From Chloroflexota bacterium (GTDB taxonomy: Bacteria; Chloroflexota; Anaerolineae; Anaerolineales; Anaerolineaceae), in NCBI GenBank assembly GCA_023381565.1, contig JAMCRR010000030.1, forward strand, positions 1 to 47,645: a stretch of DNA of 47,645 nt, read 5' to 3'. Shown here piece by piece: positions 16,312 to 24,246 of this stretch. Position 1 is the first letter of the stretch. Every line of letters starts with the position of its first letter. The notes beneath the pieces are model-generated. The model saw only the letters and a list, made by a program, of their open reading frames with translations. It was not told the origin of the DNA and made no database searches. Both the position numbers and the translations under genes were made by a program.

Positions 16312-17505
16312 ATGGATAAGCAAACATTTCGAGCTCCCAATATGCTGACTGCCCTGCAAAACGTGCAACGCAAGCTCGGCCCCCAGGCCGTCGTGCTCTC
16401 CATGCGCGAAATCCCTTCCGGACCGGCCTGGCAGGTATGGCGGCGAGCGGGATGCGAGGTAATCGCCGCGCTGCCGGTTGCTGAGCTGCCCAACCCTGTC
16501 GGGGAAATAGAGAGCGAACCTCAAGAAGCTGCTGATCCACCGGCGGTCAATTCTCCGCGTTTGAAGGCGCCCGCCGCACATGCCTTCGCACCGTTGGCCC
16601 TGGCTGCGAGCCACCCTGCAGGCGAGCCGGCGGAGAACCATGGAGAACCCGAGCAGAAGCCTCCTACAGCCGCCAAAATATCCCCTTCGGCGCCTGAAAC
16701 CAAAGCCATACTGCCCGTTCCGGTAATCAATGCTCGCCGCCGGTTGGTTTCTCAGGGTGTGGATGAAAGCCTGGTCGGCAGGATGATTGGCAGCAGCCTG
16801 CAGGTGCTTACCCCGGCGATGCTGGAAGACGAAAAGCGGCTGCACCATTACCTGCGCATGCAGCTCGAAGCCGGGTTAACGGCTCACCCGCGCACGATGG
16901 CCCTGGCGCCCAACCGGGTGATCTGCCTGGTAGGCCCGAGTGGCAGCGGCAAGACCAGCGCCTGCGCCAAGCTGGCTTCCTTTTACTCCCTGAACCTGGA
17001 GAAGAAGGTGGCCTGGGTTGGAGCAGATACGGTGCGCACCGGGGCGATCGCTGAGGCCGGAAAATATACCGACACCCTGGGGATCCCCCTGCGCCTGGCT
17101 TATACCCCCGAGGACCTTTCCGCGGCGATTGCCGACCAGAAGGACGCAGATGTGATCCTGGTAGATACGCCAGGGTGCAATCCCCGCCAGGAGAGCCAGA
17201 TGGTCGAATTGGGCGCATTCCTGACCGGCGTCGCTCAGCGGGCCACCTACCTGGTGCTTCCGGCGACGATGAAAGAGGCCGACCTGATGCAGGCGTTGGG
17301 CGCTTTCGGTTTGTTCAGCTTGAAGGGCATTATCGTAACCCGAACCGATGAGACCGCCACCCTGGGGAACATCTACAATCTGGCCGCGCGCAGCCGGGTG
17401 CCCCTGGCTTATTTCACGACGGGAAGCCGGGTGGTGGGCAATCTCCACGCGGGCGATCCGGGGGTCCTTGCCGAAGCAATTCTAAATGGAAGGATGGCAT
17501 TGTGA
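16312..17505 (+). CDS. flhF: SRP-type GTPase FlhF
   Basis: 397 residues: an N-terminal basic FlhF segment (TFRAPNMLTALQNVQRKLGPQAVVL), a low-complexity Pro/Ala/Glu linker (~60-135), a helical bundle (~140-200) and the GTPase G domain. G1 is GPSGSGKT (208-215), the DTVRTGA loop follows at 239, G3 is DTPG (285-288) and G4 is TRTD (343-346) where most FlhF have TKLD. FlhF sets flagellar position and number. Its usual partner FlhG is not found after it; instead a small membrane protein overlaps its stop by 4 bases. The active-site Arg of DTxR is kept. Confidence 0.9.
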   Translation: MDKQTFRAPNMLTALQNVQRKLGPQAVVLSMREIPSGPAWQVWRRAGCEVIAALPVAELPNPVGEIESEPQEAADPPAVNSPRLKAPAAHAFAPLALAASHPAGEPAENHGEPEQKPPTAAKISPSAPETKAILPVPVINARRRLVSQGVDESLVGRMIGSSLQVLTPAMLEDEKRLHHYLRMQLEAGLTAHPRTMALAPNRVICLVGPSGSGKTSACAKLASFYSLNLEKKVAWVGADTVRTGAIAEAGKYTDTLGIPLRLAYTPEDLSAAIADQKDADVILVDTPGCNPRQESQMVELGAFLTGVAQRATYLVLPATMKEADLMQALGAFGLFSLKGIIVTRTDETATLGNIYNLAARSRVPLAYFTTGSRVVGNLHAGDPGVLAEAILNGRMAL

Positions 17506-17876
17506 GTAAAGAGAAAAAAGCGGATAAGAAGGAGAAGGATCTCTCCAAGAAATCGAAAGCCGTCGCAGGATCTGCCCTCAGCGGAAAGGATGCCGTTCAC
17601 TTGCCGGTGATGCTGGAGGTCACCTTTATCTTTGCCCGCCTGCTGATCGTGCTCGTCATGGCAGTTGAGATCGTCCTGGCGTTTCTGGCGGGCGCTCCGC
17701 CCCTGGTGATCCTGTTGCGGGCGGGCGTCTCCGTGTTGGTGGTGGGGCTGATGCTGTGGGCGATTTCCTGGATTTTAGCCGGAGGCTCGCTGCAGCTAGA
17801 AAGCAATGAAAACGAAGGAAAAACCGGCGAAATGGATCAGCAGCCGGCGCAAAGCACCCTGGAAATGAAAGCCTAG
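17502..17876 (+). CDS. Small membrane protein of unknown function in the flhG position
   Basis: 124 residues, not recognised. A strongly Lys-rich start (residues 2-19: KEKKADKKEKDLSKKSK) precedes two membrane helices (~40-63 and ~67-92) and a short Glu/Gln-rich tail, so both ends are probably cytoplasmic. GTG start overlapping the flhF stop (GTGA). It lies between flhF and fliA, exactly where flhG normally sits, but it has no ATPase motif and is not related to FlhG. A membrane anchor or partner for FlhF is a guess from position. Frame and codon use match the neighbours. Confidence 0.75.
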   Translation: MSKEKKADKKEKDLSKKSKAVAGSALSGKDAVHLPVMLEVTFIFARLLIVLVMAVEIVLAFLAGAPPLVILLRAGVSVLVVGLMLWAISWILAGGSLQLESNENEGKTGEMDQQPAQSTLEMKA

Positions 17877-17886
17877 ACACTGACCT

Positions 17887-18765
17887 ATGCTCGCGAACCT
17901 GAGTGAACCGGACTTGCTTGCTCAATACCTGGCGACGCATTCCCCTGACGCAAGGGAGAAGCTGGTCTTAAGCCACGTCTCCCTGGTACATCACGTGTTG
18001 GGCAGGCTCGGGTTGAGCGGCGATCCCGGCAACGGCTACGAAGATCTGGTCAACCAGGGATTATTGGGGCTGATCGAAGCGGTCGACCACTATGACCCGA
18101 GCTACGGGACTCAGTTCAGTACCTACGCCACCTTCCGGGTGCGGGGAAAAGTGCTGGATTACCTGCGCTCGCTGGACTGGCTGTCGAGATCGGCTCGCCG
18201 TCGCACCAAGGCAGTCCAGCAGGCGATCGCCGAAATCTATGCCCGGACGCGCCAGTCGCCCACAGATGACGAAATTGCCGCTTCCCTGGGGATGGATCTG
18301 GCGCAAGTCCAGCAAGCTATGACCGATTCGAGCCGCATCTTCTTATCCCTGGACACGCTTACCGAGAGCGATTCGGAAGAGGATCAGGATTATTACGAGG
18401 TTCTGGCGGATGAGAACCAGACGGATCCGTCGGAGGTTGTCACCGAGATTGATCTGAAGAACCGCCTGGTGTTGGCGCTGCAGGAGCTTCCCGAGCGAGA
18501 ACAGATGGTGCTGACTCTGTACTATTATGAAGAGTTGACGCTTAAGGAAATCGGAAGCGTACTGGGGATATCCGAGTCGCGCGTCTGCCAGCTCCATGGG
18601 CGGGCGGTGCTGATGCTGAAAGCCATCCTGGAGCAGGATGAAGCCGCGGCTATCCCATCTCCAAAGCTGCGCCGGGACCGTTCAGAGCAGCCAACCAGGC
18701 TCCAGGCAGCAGCTTCGGCGCCGTACGAGGCTCCTGCGCGGATAAAGAGGGAGATCCATGTCTGA
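17887..18765 (+). CDS. fliA: RNA polymerase sigma-28 factor FliA
   Basis: 292 residues. Region 2 is clear (YEDLVNQGLLGLIEAVDHYDP, FSTYATFRVRGKVLDYLRSLDW), region 3 spans ~115-150, and region 4 has the helix-turn-helix LTLKEIGSVLGISESRVCQLHGRA. This is the FliA/WhiG-type group 3 sigma factor for late flagellar genes. It is longer than usual by ~35 residues at the C-terminus, a tail rich in Ala, Pro and Arg. Exact sigma-28 promoters in the window (20677-20703, 37114-37088) and the anti-sigma factor FlgM support the call. The downstream HTH gene overlaps its end by 8 bases. Confidence 0.95.
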   Translation: MLANLSEPDLLAQYLATHSPDAREKLVLSHVSLVHHVLGRLGLSGDPGNGYEDLVNQGLLGLIEAVDHYDPSYGTQFSTYATFRVRGKVLDYLRSLDWLSRSARRRTKAVQQAIAEIYARTRQSPTDDEIAASLGMDLAQVQQAMTDSSRIFLSLDTLTESDSEEDQDYYEVLADENQTDPSEVVTEIDLKNRLVLALQELPEREQMVLTLYYYEELTLKEIGSVLGISESRVCQLHGRAVLMLKAILEQDEAAAIPSPKLRRDRSEQPTRLQAAASAPYEAPARIKREIHV

Positions 18766-19171
18766 CCCAATCCCAAACCTGCTTAACCATACGCTCAATC
18801 TGATTCAACTGGCGCGCGAGACCGCGCTCGTCCAGGGAAAAAAGACGCAAGCCGAGCGTTTGACGCCGGTCGCTGAAGACCTGCGCACCCTGGTCGCCAC
18901 CTCGCGCGAGGCAAAACCTCCAGCCGCCTCTGGCGGAATCCTGGGGCAGAGCGACTTCCGCACCCTCCTGGAAGCGGCGAAGGCGCCGCAGGTCTCCGCT
19001 CAAAGCGGCAGCACAGCGGCGTTGGAACGAAATCGGGCGATCCTGGCAATGGCAGCCGGGGATATGACAGAGGTGGAAATAGCTCGCCAGATGGGCATGA
19101 CCCGTGATGAGGTCCGGCTGGTATTGAGCATCGGGCGCAACAGCGAGAAAGGGATGGAGAAGTTACGATGA
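18758..19171 (+). CDS. SwrB/DUF6115-like HTH protein
   Basis: 137 residues. The C-terminal ~35 residues (AAGDMTEVEIARQMGMTRDEVRLVLSI) form a helix-turn-helix like that at the end of Bacillus SwrB, which also follows the sigma-28-type gene in its operon. SwrB promotes flagellar export and sigma-D activation. Unlike SwrB there is no N-terminal membrane helix; the first 40 residues look helical and amphipathic, and the middle is Ala/Ser-rich. The match rests on the last domain and on position, so homology of function is tentative. Overlaps fliA by 8 bases and flgF by 4. Confidence 0.65.
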   Translation: MSDPIPNLLNHTLNLIQLARETALVQGKKTQAERLTPVAEDLRTLVATSREAKPPAASGGILGQSDFRTLLEAAKAPQVSAQSGSTAALERNRAILAMAAGDMTEVEIARQMGMTRDEVRLVLSIGRNSEKGMEKLR

Positions 19172-19926
19172 TCAAGGGATTGTATTCTGCTGCTTCGGCC
19201 ATGGTCGCCGGGATTAACCTCCAGCAAGCCCTGGCTCATAACGTGGCCAATCTGGAGACGCCGGGGTTCAAACAGATCCTCATGACTCTGGAAGACTTCA
19301 TGCAGACGCCGGTCACCCAACCCGCGGGCGATGGATCGCAGAGCGGGGTGAGCTACGTGGGCGACCTGGGATTGGGTGTGCTCACTGGGCCAAATATCAA
19401 CGACTTCGAGCAGGGGGGTATCGAAACCACAGGGCATCCCCTGGACCTGGCGATTGAAGGTCCCGGCTTTTTCCGCGTGCAGACCGCCGGCGGCGAGCGC
19501 TATACGCGCGACGGGCGTTTCGTGCGCGATGCTGAGGGACAGCTCGTGACCATCGATGGGTACAAGGTCCTGGGCGAGAATGGGCAACCTTTGCAGATTC
19601 CGGATGGCGAGATCTTAATTGGCACGGACGGCGCCATCACCGCAAACGGGGAGGCCGCCGGAAAGATCGGGCTAGCCTTCTTCAAAGATCCTGGGGTCGA
19701 GCTGACACGAGAAGAAGACAACACCTTCAGCGCAAGCGGTGCCCCCAGTGGTGATGCCTCCGGAACCATCCAACAGGGTGCTTTAGAAATGTCAAACGCC
19801 AACCCCACCCAGCTCATGACCATGCTCGTCGAGGTGGCTCGTTCTTACCAGGCAGCCCAGCAGATGGTCCAGACCCAGGATAGCCTGCTGGGTCAAACGA
19901 TCGACACGCTGGGACGGATTGCATAA
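19168..19926 (+). CDS. flgF: Flagellar proximal rod protein FlgF-like
   Basis: 252 residues of the rod/hook family: N-terminal MIKGLYSAASAMVAGINLQQALAHNVANLETPGFKQ with the ANxxTPGFK motif, the central GHPLDLAIEGPGFFRVQ and YTRDGRF signatures of FlgF/FlgG, and a C-terminal coiled helix ending in SYQAAQQMVQTQDSLLGQTIDTLGRI. The first of two tandem genes of this kind; the order and the C-terminus fit FlgF, but assigning F versus G between the two is uncertain because both are of similar length (252 and 245). Overlaps the HTH gene by 4 bases. Confidence 0.85.
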   Translation: MIKGLYSAASAMVAGINLQQALAHNVANLETPGFKQILMTLEDFMQTPVTQPAGDGSQSGVSYVGDLGLGVLTGPNINDFEQGGIETTGHPLDLAIEGPGFFRVQTAGGERYTRDGRFVRDAEGQLVTIDGYKVLGENGQPLQIPDGEILIGTDGAITANGEAAGKIGLAFFKDPGVELTREEDNTFSASGAPSGDASGTIQQGALEMSNANPTQLMTMLVEVARSYQAAQQMVQTQDSLLGQTIDTLGRIA

Positions 19927-19941
19927 ACGGAGGATAAGGTT

Positions 19942-20679
19942 ATGGCAGGTCTTTTTCAAATCTTGAATATCTCTCGCCTGGATATGCTCTCCCGGTTAAA
20001 TGACCTGGATGTGGTCAGCAACAACCTAGCGAACGTGAATACGACGGGTTTTAAGCGCAGCCGGGCAAACTTCCAGGAGCTGCTGGACATGCAAGAGCCG
20101 GCCGGCAATCACCTCAGCTCGACCCAAATGCTCGACGACCCGGGAAGCTATCAGACCACGACGAACCCACTGGATCTCGCCATCCAAGGGCAGGGCTATT
20201 TTGCCGTTACCCTGGCAGATGGAACGACTGCCTACACCCGCGACGGGCGGCTGTCTCTAGACGCCGATAATCGTCTGGTCACGGCAGGGGGACGGCAGCT
20301 GGTGTGGCAGGGGCAGATTCCGCCCGGTGTCGATGAAATCCAGGTCAGGGGCGATGGACAGGTATACACCCGCATCGGAGAAGCATGGACGAGAGCCGGC
20401 GCCATCCAGCTCGCTCGCTTCATTAACCCATCCGCCCTGCAGGGATACGGCGAGAACCTGTGGCTGGAGACCCCCGCATCGGGCACGGCCCAAAACGGCG
20501 TCCCCGGGTCTGAAAACTACGGTGCCCTGGCTTCAAACACGCTGGAGCAGTCGAATGTTAACCTGGCGGATGAGATGACTCACCTGGTCAGCCTGCAGCG
20601 TGCCTTTGAGATGTCGGTTAAAACGTTCCAGCAGACCGACGAGATGATTACTCAGGCGATTCAGGTTCGGCAGGCATAA
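19942..20679 (+). CDS. flgG: Flagellar rod protein FlgG-like
   Basis: 245 residues, second tandem rod gene: VVSNNLANVNTTGFKRSRANF, then NPLDLAIQGQGYFAVTLADG, YTRDGRLSLD, and the end SNVNLADEMTHLVSLQRAFEMSVKTFQQTDEM typical of FlgG. Forms the distal rod. Shorter than the ~260 of enteric FlgG. Because P and L rings are not encoded here, the rod probably crosses a thick wall directly. Its stop codon TAA is part of the -35 element of the flgM promoter, so the two operons meet with no gap. Confidence 0.87.
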   Translation: MAGLFQILNISRLDMLSRLNDLDVVSNNLANVNTTGFKRSRANFQELLDMQEPAGNHLSSTQMLDDPGSYQTTTNPLDLAIQGQGYFAVTLADGTTAYTRDGRLSLDADNRLVTAGGRQLVWQGQIPPGVDEIQVRGDGQVYTRIGEAWTRAGAIQLARFINPSALQGYGENLWLETPASGTAQNGVPGSENYGALASNTLEQSNVNLADEMTHLVSLQRAFEMSVKTFQQTDEMITQAIQVRQA

Positions 20680-20703
20680 AGTTTGCAAGAAAGCAGCCGA
20701 TAA
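20677..20703 (+). promoter_or_regulatory. Sigma-28 promoter of flgM operon
   Basis: TAAA (20677-20680), exactly 15 bases, then GCCGATAA (20696-20703): a full match to the sigma-28 consensus of enteric bacteria and close to that of Bacillus. Transcription should begin ~7 bases later, giving a ~48-base leader for flgM at 20758. The first three bases of the -35 are the flgG stop codon. It makes flgM-flgN-flgK-flgL-csrA a late, FliA-dependent operon. Confidence 0.92.
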
Positions 20704-20757
20704 GGGAATCAGGCGAACTTACCCCTTTGCAGATTTCCATCTGGAGGCGATTGGAAG

Positions 20758-21051
20758 ATGAAAATTGAAAATAACCCGGTAAACCCGCTCTCGACGCATA
20801 AGCCTGAAAATACCCGTGTGGTGAAAAATTATGCGCATAGCGCCGACACTCTGGTCGCAGGGGAGAAAGATCAGGCTGTGCTCTCTGAACGAGCGCGCCT
20901 GCTGGCGAAAGCCCGCCTGGCTTTGGATGAAACCCCCCGGGCAGATGACCAGAAAGTCGAGGCGCTCCGTCAAAGGGTCCAATCCGGGGAATACAAAATC
21001 TCCCTCGAAGAGCTGGCCGGCCGGTTGCTTTCTCGTCTTGGCTTCAAGTAA
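20758..21051 (+). CDS. flgM: Anti-sigma-28 factor FlgM
   Basis: 97 residues, usual size. Disordered N-terminal half and the conserved C-terminal sigma-binding part: VLSERARLLAKARLAL and then KVEALRQRVQSGEYKISLEELAGRLL, the hallmark of FlgM. It holds FliA inactive until exported through the completed hook. It sits behind a perfect sigma-28 promoter, giving the familiar negative loop, and before its chaperone-type neighbours flgN, flgK, flgL. ATG after GGAGGCGATTGGAAG. Confidence 0.93.
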   Translation: MKIENNPVNPLSTHKPENTRVVKNYAHSADTLVAGEKDQAVLSERARLLAKARLALDETPRADDQKVEALRQRVQSGEYKISLEELAGRLLSRLGFK

Positions 21052-21063
21052 AGGATCACGCGT

Positions 21064-21588
21064 ATGGCCGTCGTCACCAAAAACCATGAAGACATGGTCG
21101 GAGAGCTGGAAGATACATTGGTCCAGGAGTTTCGCGGTTTGCAGTCGTTAATCGCTCTGGCAAAGGAAGAACGTGCCTTGCTTTCGAGCCGGAATGCAGA
21201 TGCATTGATGGTTCTCCTGGGTCAGAAAGAAAGCTTGCTGGATGAGCTTGGGCTGATAGAAGAGAGGCGCCGCATGGTGACCCAAAACGTGGCAACGATC
21301 CTGGGCATGCGCCTCGAATCATCATCCCTGATCGAGCTGCTGACCGGCATGGAAGGGCCTTCGGTGGACCGGCTGTTCCGTTTGAGCGAAGGGATCGCCA
21401 CCCTGGTTGGGCAGGCACGCGATCTTAACTACGGCAACCAGACCTTATCCCGCGCCGGCCTCGATTGGATTGCCGCCACCCAGGAATATTTGCTCAGCTT
21501 CTACCAGCCTCAACCGGGCTATGCTCCTCCAGGAGCTGTGCCCACCCTGGAGAGAGTTGCGATTTGGGATCTTGACCATCGCGTTTGA
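21064..21588 (+). CDS. flgN: FlgK/FlgL export chaperone FlgN
   Basis: 174 residues, helical: GELEDTLVQEFRGLQSLIALAKEERALLSSRNADALMVLLGQKESLLDELG is the FlgN helical hairpin pattern (long helix, KEERxAL, then QKExLL). Sits directly before flgK and flgL, its clients. The C-terminal part (TLSRAGLDWIAATQEYLLSFYQP) matches the family's final helix. About 30 residues longer than enteric FlgN. The gene ends 11 bases before the real flgK start, inside which its stop overlaps the flgK ribosome site. Confidence 0.9.
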   Translation: MAVVTKNHEDMVGELEDTLVQEFRGLQSLIALAKEERALLSSRNADALMVLLGQKESLLDELGLIEERRRMVTQNVATILGMRLESSSLIELLTGMEGPSVDRLFRLSEGIATLVGQARDLNYGNQTLSRAGLDWIAATQEYLLSFYQPQPGYAPPGAVPTLERVAIWDLDHRV

Positions 21589-21599
21589 CAAGGAGCAGT

Positions 21600-23000
21600 A
21601 TGCCGAGCTTATTATCGGGGGTCCAGTTAGCATTACAGGCGGTGCTCAGCCACCAACAGGCGGTGGAGGTGATCGAGAATAACGTGGCGAATGCCAACAC
21701 TCCCGGTTACCGCCGCCAGACTGCCGTATTAAAACCGGCCCCTCCTTACGAAACCACCGGGTTGCAGGGAGGCACGAATGCCGGACAGATGGGGACGGGC
21801 GTTCTGGTCGAACGTATCGACCGTTTCAGTGTTGATTTTTATGATCGGCGCTACCGTCAGGCTTCGGCGGAAGCCAGGCGCTGGGAGACGCAGCAGGACG
21901 TGCTTCAGCAGCTCGAATCCTCCCTGGGCGAGAACACGCAGGATGGCTTGCTGCCCAAGTTGGATGATTTCTGGTCGGGGTGGCGGTCTTTGAGCGGAGA
22001 CCCATCGAACCTCAGCTTGCGGCAGGATCTGCTCGACCGCTCCCAAGCGCTGGCGGAGGCTTTCCACACCCGCATTAATAAGATTGATGCCCTGATCGCC
22101 GACCAGACCCTGGCAGTGACCCAGCGTGTGCAGGAGGTCAACTCTCTCACTCAGCAAGTCGCCCATTTGAACGGGGAAATCTCGCGCGTGCTGTCCATCG
22201 GCAACCAGCCTAACGATCTGATGGACCAGCGGGACCTGCTCCTGGACCGGCTGTCGGAGTTGGCTGGGGCGGTTTCTTCAGCCCAGGCAAACGGAGAGGT
22301 GCTGGTATCCATCGGCGGCCAAAACGTGGTCACCGGTCACGATGCTTTCGCCATTGATACCCGGGTCGAACCGGACACCGGAAACTTGCTGCTGGTTGAC
22401 CCCAACGGGAGGGCTTTCGACCTCACCAGCGGGGAGCTGCCGGGCTTGCTGGCAGCCCGCAATGAGGACCTTCCCGCACAGAAAGCCGGCCTCAACGCCC
22501 TGGCTTCGTCGCTGGTCGAGCGGGTGAATGCCCTCCATTCCGGAGGGTTCGGGTTGGACGGCTCCACAGGGATCGATTTCTTTACCGGCAGCGATGCCGC
22601 CTCCATCCAGGTCAACTCTACCCTGGATGATGTGGCGAACATTGCCGCAGCCGGGGCCGCAGGGGCGGCTGGAGATGGTGAAATCGCTCGCCAGATCTCT
22701 AATGTTCAGGCTGAAACCCTGGCAGCATTGGGTGGGGCGACTGCGCACGATTACTATAATGCTCGATCGTCTGCCCTGGGCCTGCAGGTTCAACGCGTTT
22801 CTCGCGAGGCTCAGGATTATGGGCTGGCTCAGGATGCTCTCAAAACCCAGCGCGACTCGCTGACGGGCGTTTCTCTGGATGAGGAAGCCGCTAACCTGGT
22901 CAAAAGCCAGCGCGCCTATGAGGCTGCGACCCGGCTGATGACCGTCATCGACCAGATGCTAGATCAGGTTATTAATAATATGGGAATTGTCGGCCGCTAA
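21600..23000 (+). CDS. flgK: Flagellar hook-filament junction protein FlgK
   Basis: 466 residues from ATG 21600, which follows AAGGAG; an in-frame TTG at 21585 is not needed. N-terminal D0 motif ALSHQQAVEVIENNVANANTPGYRRQ-type, central HxxxN variations (INGExxRVxxxG near 190; PNDLMDQRDLLLDRLS), C-terminal coiled helix SLDEEAANLVKSQRAYEAATRLMTVIDQMLDQVINNMG. The first of the two junction proteins; shorter than enteric FlgK (~550), probably lacking part of the exposed middle domain. Confidence 0.95.
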   Translation: MPSLLSGVQLALQAVLSHQQAVEVIENNVANANTPGYRRQTAVLKPAPPYETTGLQGGTNAGQMGTGVLVERIDRFSVDFYDRRYRQASAEARRWETQQDVLQQLESSLGENTQDGLLPKLDDFWSGWRSLSGDPSNLSLRQDLLDRSQALAEAFHTRINKIDALIADQTLAVTQRVQEVNSLTQQVAHLNGEISRVLSIGNQPNDLMDQRDLLLDRLSELAGAVSSAQANGEVLVSIGGQNVVTGHDAFAIDTRVEPDTGNLLLVDPNGRAFDLTSGELPGLLAARNEDLPAQKAGLNALASSLVERVNALHSGGFGLDGSTGIDFFTGSDAASIQVNSTLDDVANIAAAGAAGAAGDGEIARQISNVQAETLAALGGATAHDYYNARSSALGLQVQRVSREAQDYGLAQDALKTQRDSLTGVSLDEEAANLVKSQRAYEAATRLMTVIDQMLDQVINNMGIVGR

Positions 23001-23018
23001 CAACGGCAGAGGTGCAGC

Positions 23019-23903
23019 ATGCGCATATCTACCCCGGTCATCTTCGATAACGCCATCCGGCACATGACGGCCAACCAGACACTCCTGGCCGCGCTGCAGG
23101 AAAAAGCCTCCTCGGGGAAGCAGTTTACGAATATCTCCGATAACCCGACGGCTGCCTCTACTGCGCTAAGCTTGCGTTCCACCCTGCAGATCGGGCAGGA
23201 TTATCTATCTACGGCTCAAAATACAGATGATTGGATGAGCGCCACCGATCAGGCTTTTCAGCAGATGTCGGACCTGGCAAAACGGGCCATCTCGCTCGTG
23301 GTGGAGGGGCTTTCTGATACCCTTGGGGACAGCGAGCGCAAGAACGCTTTGGGCAGCGAAATGGGAGCCTTGATAAACCAGGCTGTGGACCTGGGGAACG
23401 CTTCTCACCAGGGTAATTATCTGTTCTCGGGGTTCCAGATCAAAACCAGGCCCTTCTCTTACGATGGGAGCGACAGCGTGGATTATCAGGGTGATAACGG
23501 GACGATGCTGCGCGACCTGGGACCTGGCCAGACGGTTGCGGCCAACACCGACGGTGAGCAGGCGTTTATGCCTTTCTTTGAGGCGCTGATATCAGCTCGC
23601 AATGCATTGAACGATTTCAACCGGAACGACCTGCAAGACAGCCTGGATGCCTTGAACGGCACACTCGATACGGTCAGCCAGTACCGCGCCGACAACGGCG
23701 CCCGCCAGCGCGAGGTTAAAGCCGTCATCGACCAATCTGAAAATACGCAGCTCCAATTGAAGAGCTTGCTGTCTAAAAAGGAAGATACCAACATGGCTGA
23801 AGCGATCTCTTTGCTCCAGGCGCAGGAGACCACCTACCAGGCGGTCTTGGAAGTCAGCCAGCGGTCGATTTCGATGTTGAACCTCTTCGACGTTCTGCGG
23901 TGA
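23019..23903 (+). CDS. flgL: Flagellar hook-filament junction protein FlgL
   Basis: 294 residues, flagellin-like: MRISTPVIFDNAIRHMTANQ at the start, KASSGKQFTNISDNPTAA, the middle GNYLFSGFQIKTRPFSYDG typical of FlgL, and the C-terminal helix SKKEDTNMAEAISLLQAQETTYQAVLEVSQRSI. Links FlgK to the filament. Length is normal. ATG at 23019, 18 bases after flgK. Next is csrA. Confidence 0.95.
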   Translation: MRISTPVIFDNAIRHMTANQTLLAALQEKASSGKQFTNISDNPTAASTALSLRSTLQIGQDYLSTAQNTDDWMSATDQAFQQMSDLAKRAISLVVEGLSDTLGDSERKNALGSEMGALINQAVDLGNASHQGNYLFSGFQIKTRPFSYDGSDSVDYQGDNGTMLRDLGPGQTVAANTDGEQAFMPFFEALISARNALNDFNRNDLQDSLDALNGTLDTVSQYRADNGARQREVKAVIDQSENTQLQLKSLLSKKEDTNMAEAISLLQAQETTYQAVLEVSQRSISMLNLFDVLR

Positions 23904-23918
23904 TCTCGGGGAGCTGAT

Positions 23919-24170
23919 ATGCTGGTACTCACGCGGCGGATCGACGAGATTCTGAATATTGGCGAGAACATCACGGTGACCGTGCTGGCTATCGAGGGAG
24001 ATAAAGTCAAGCTGGGAATCAAAGCCCCGCGTGAAATACCCATCTTACGCAACGAGATCTATCAAGCGGTAGCCGCGCAGGAAATGCTTGCGAAAAGCCT
24101 GGCTTCAGGCCTCGAGCCGGATAGCTTCCAGGATTTGCGCGATTTGCTAGCGGCAGAAGTGGATAAATAA
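23919..24170 (+). CDS. csrA: Translational regulator CsrA
   Basis: 83 residues. MLVLTRRIDEILNIGENITV, then VKLGIKAPREIPILRNEIY with the RNA-binding Arg kept. About 20 residues longer than enteric CsrA: the C-terminal helix extension is like that of CsrA proteins which bind FliW in Bacillus and Campylobacter. Here fliW is not between flgL and csrA and not elsewhere in the window. As the last gene of a FliA/FlgM-controlled operon it is made with the late genes. Probable target: the flagellin leader (40414-40450). ATG after GGGGAG. Confidence 0.96.
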   Translation: MLVLTRRIDEILNIGENITVTVLAIEGDKVKLGIKAPREIPILRNEIYQAVAAQEMLAKSLASGLEPDSFQDLRDLLAAEVDK

Positions 24171-24171
24171 T

Positions 24172-24206
24172 ATCCACAGATGGCACACATTTTTTTATCT
24201 GTGGAT
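24172..24206. terminator. Bidirectional terminator between convergent operons
   Basis: Perfect 10-bp inverted repeat ATCCACAGAT (24172-24181) and ATCTGTGGAT (24197-24206) around a 15-base loop containing seven Ts. It lies 2 bases after the csrA stop, between it and the end of the minus-strand operon at 24247. Neither arm is followed by a strong T-tract, so efficiency is uncertain, but its position fits termination. Confidence 0.65.
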
Positions 24207-24246
24207 TGTTCTTCTCTACGTCTTCGAGCTGGAAATCCGTGTCCCC

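Noticed and set aside
24172..24206. Sigma-54 promoter from TGGCAC at 24181
   Set aside because: No TTGCA at the required spacing; the motif is the loop of an inverted repeat.
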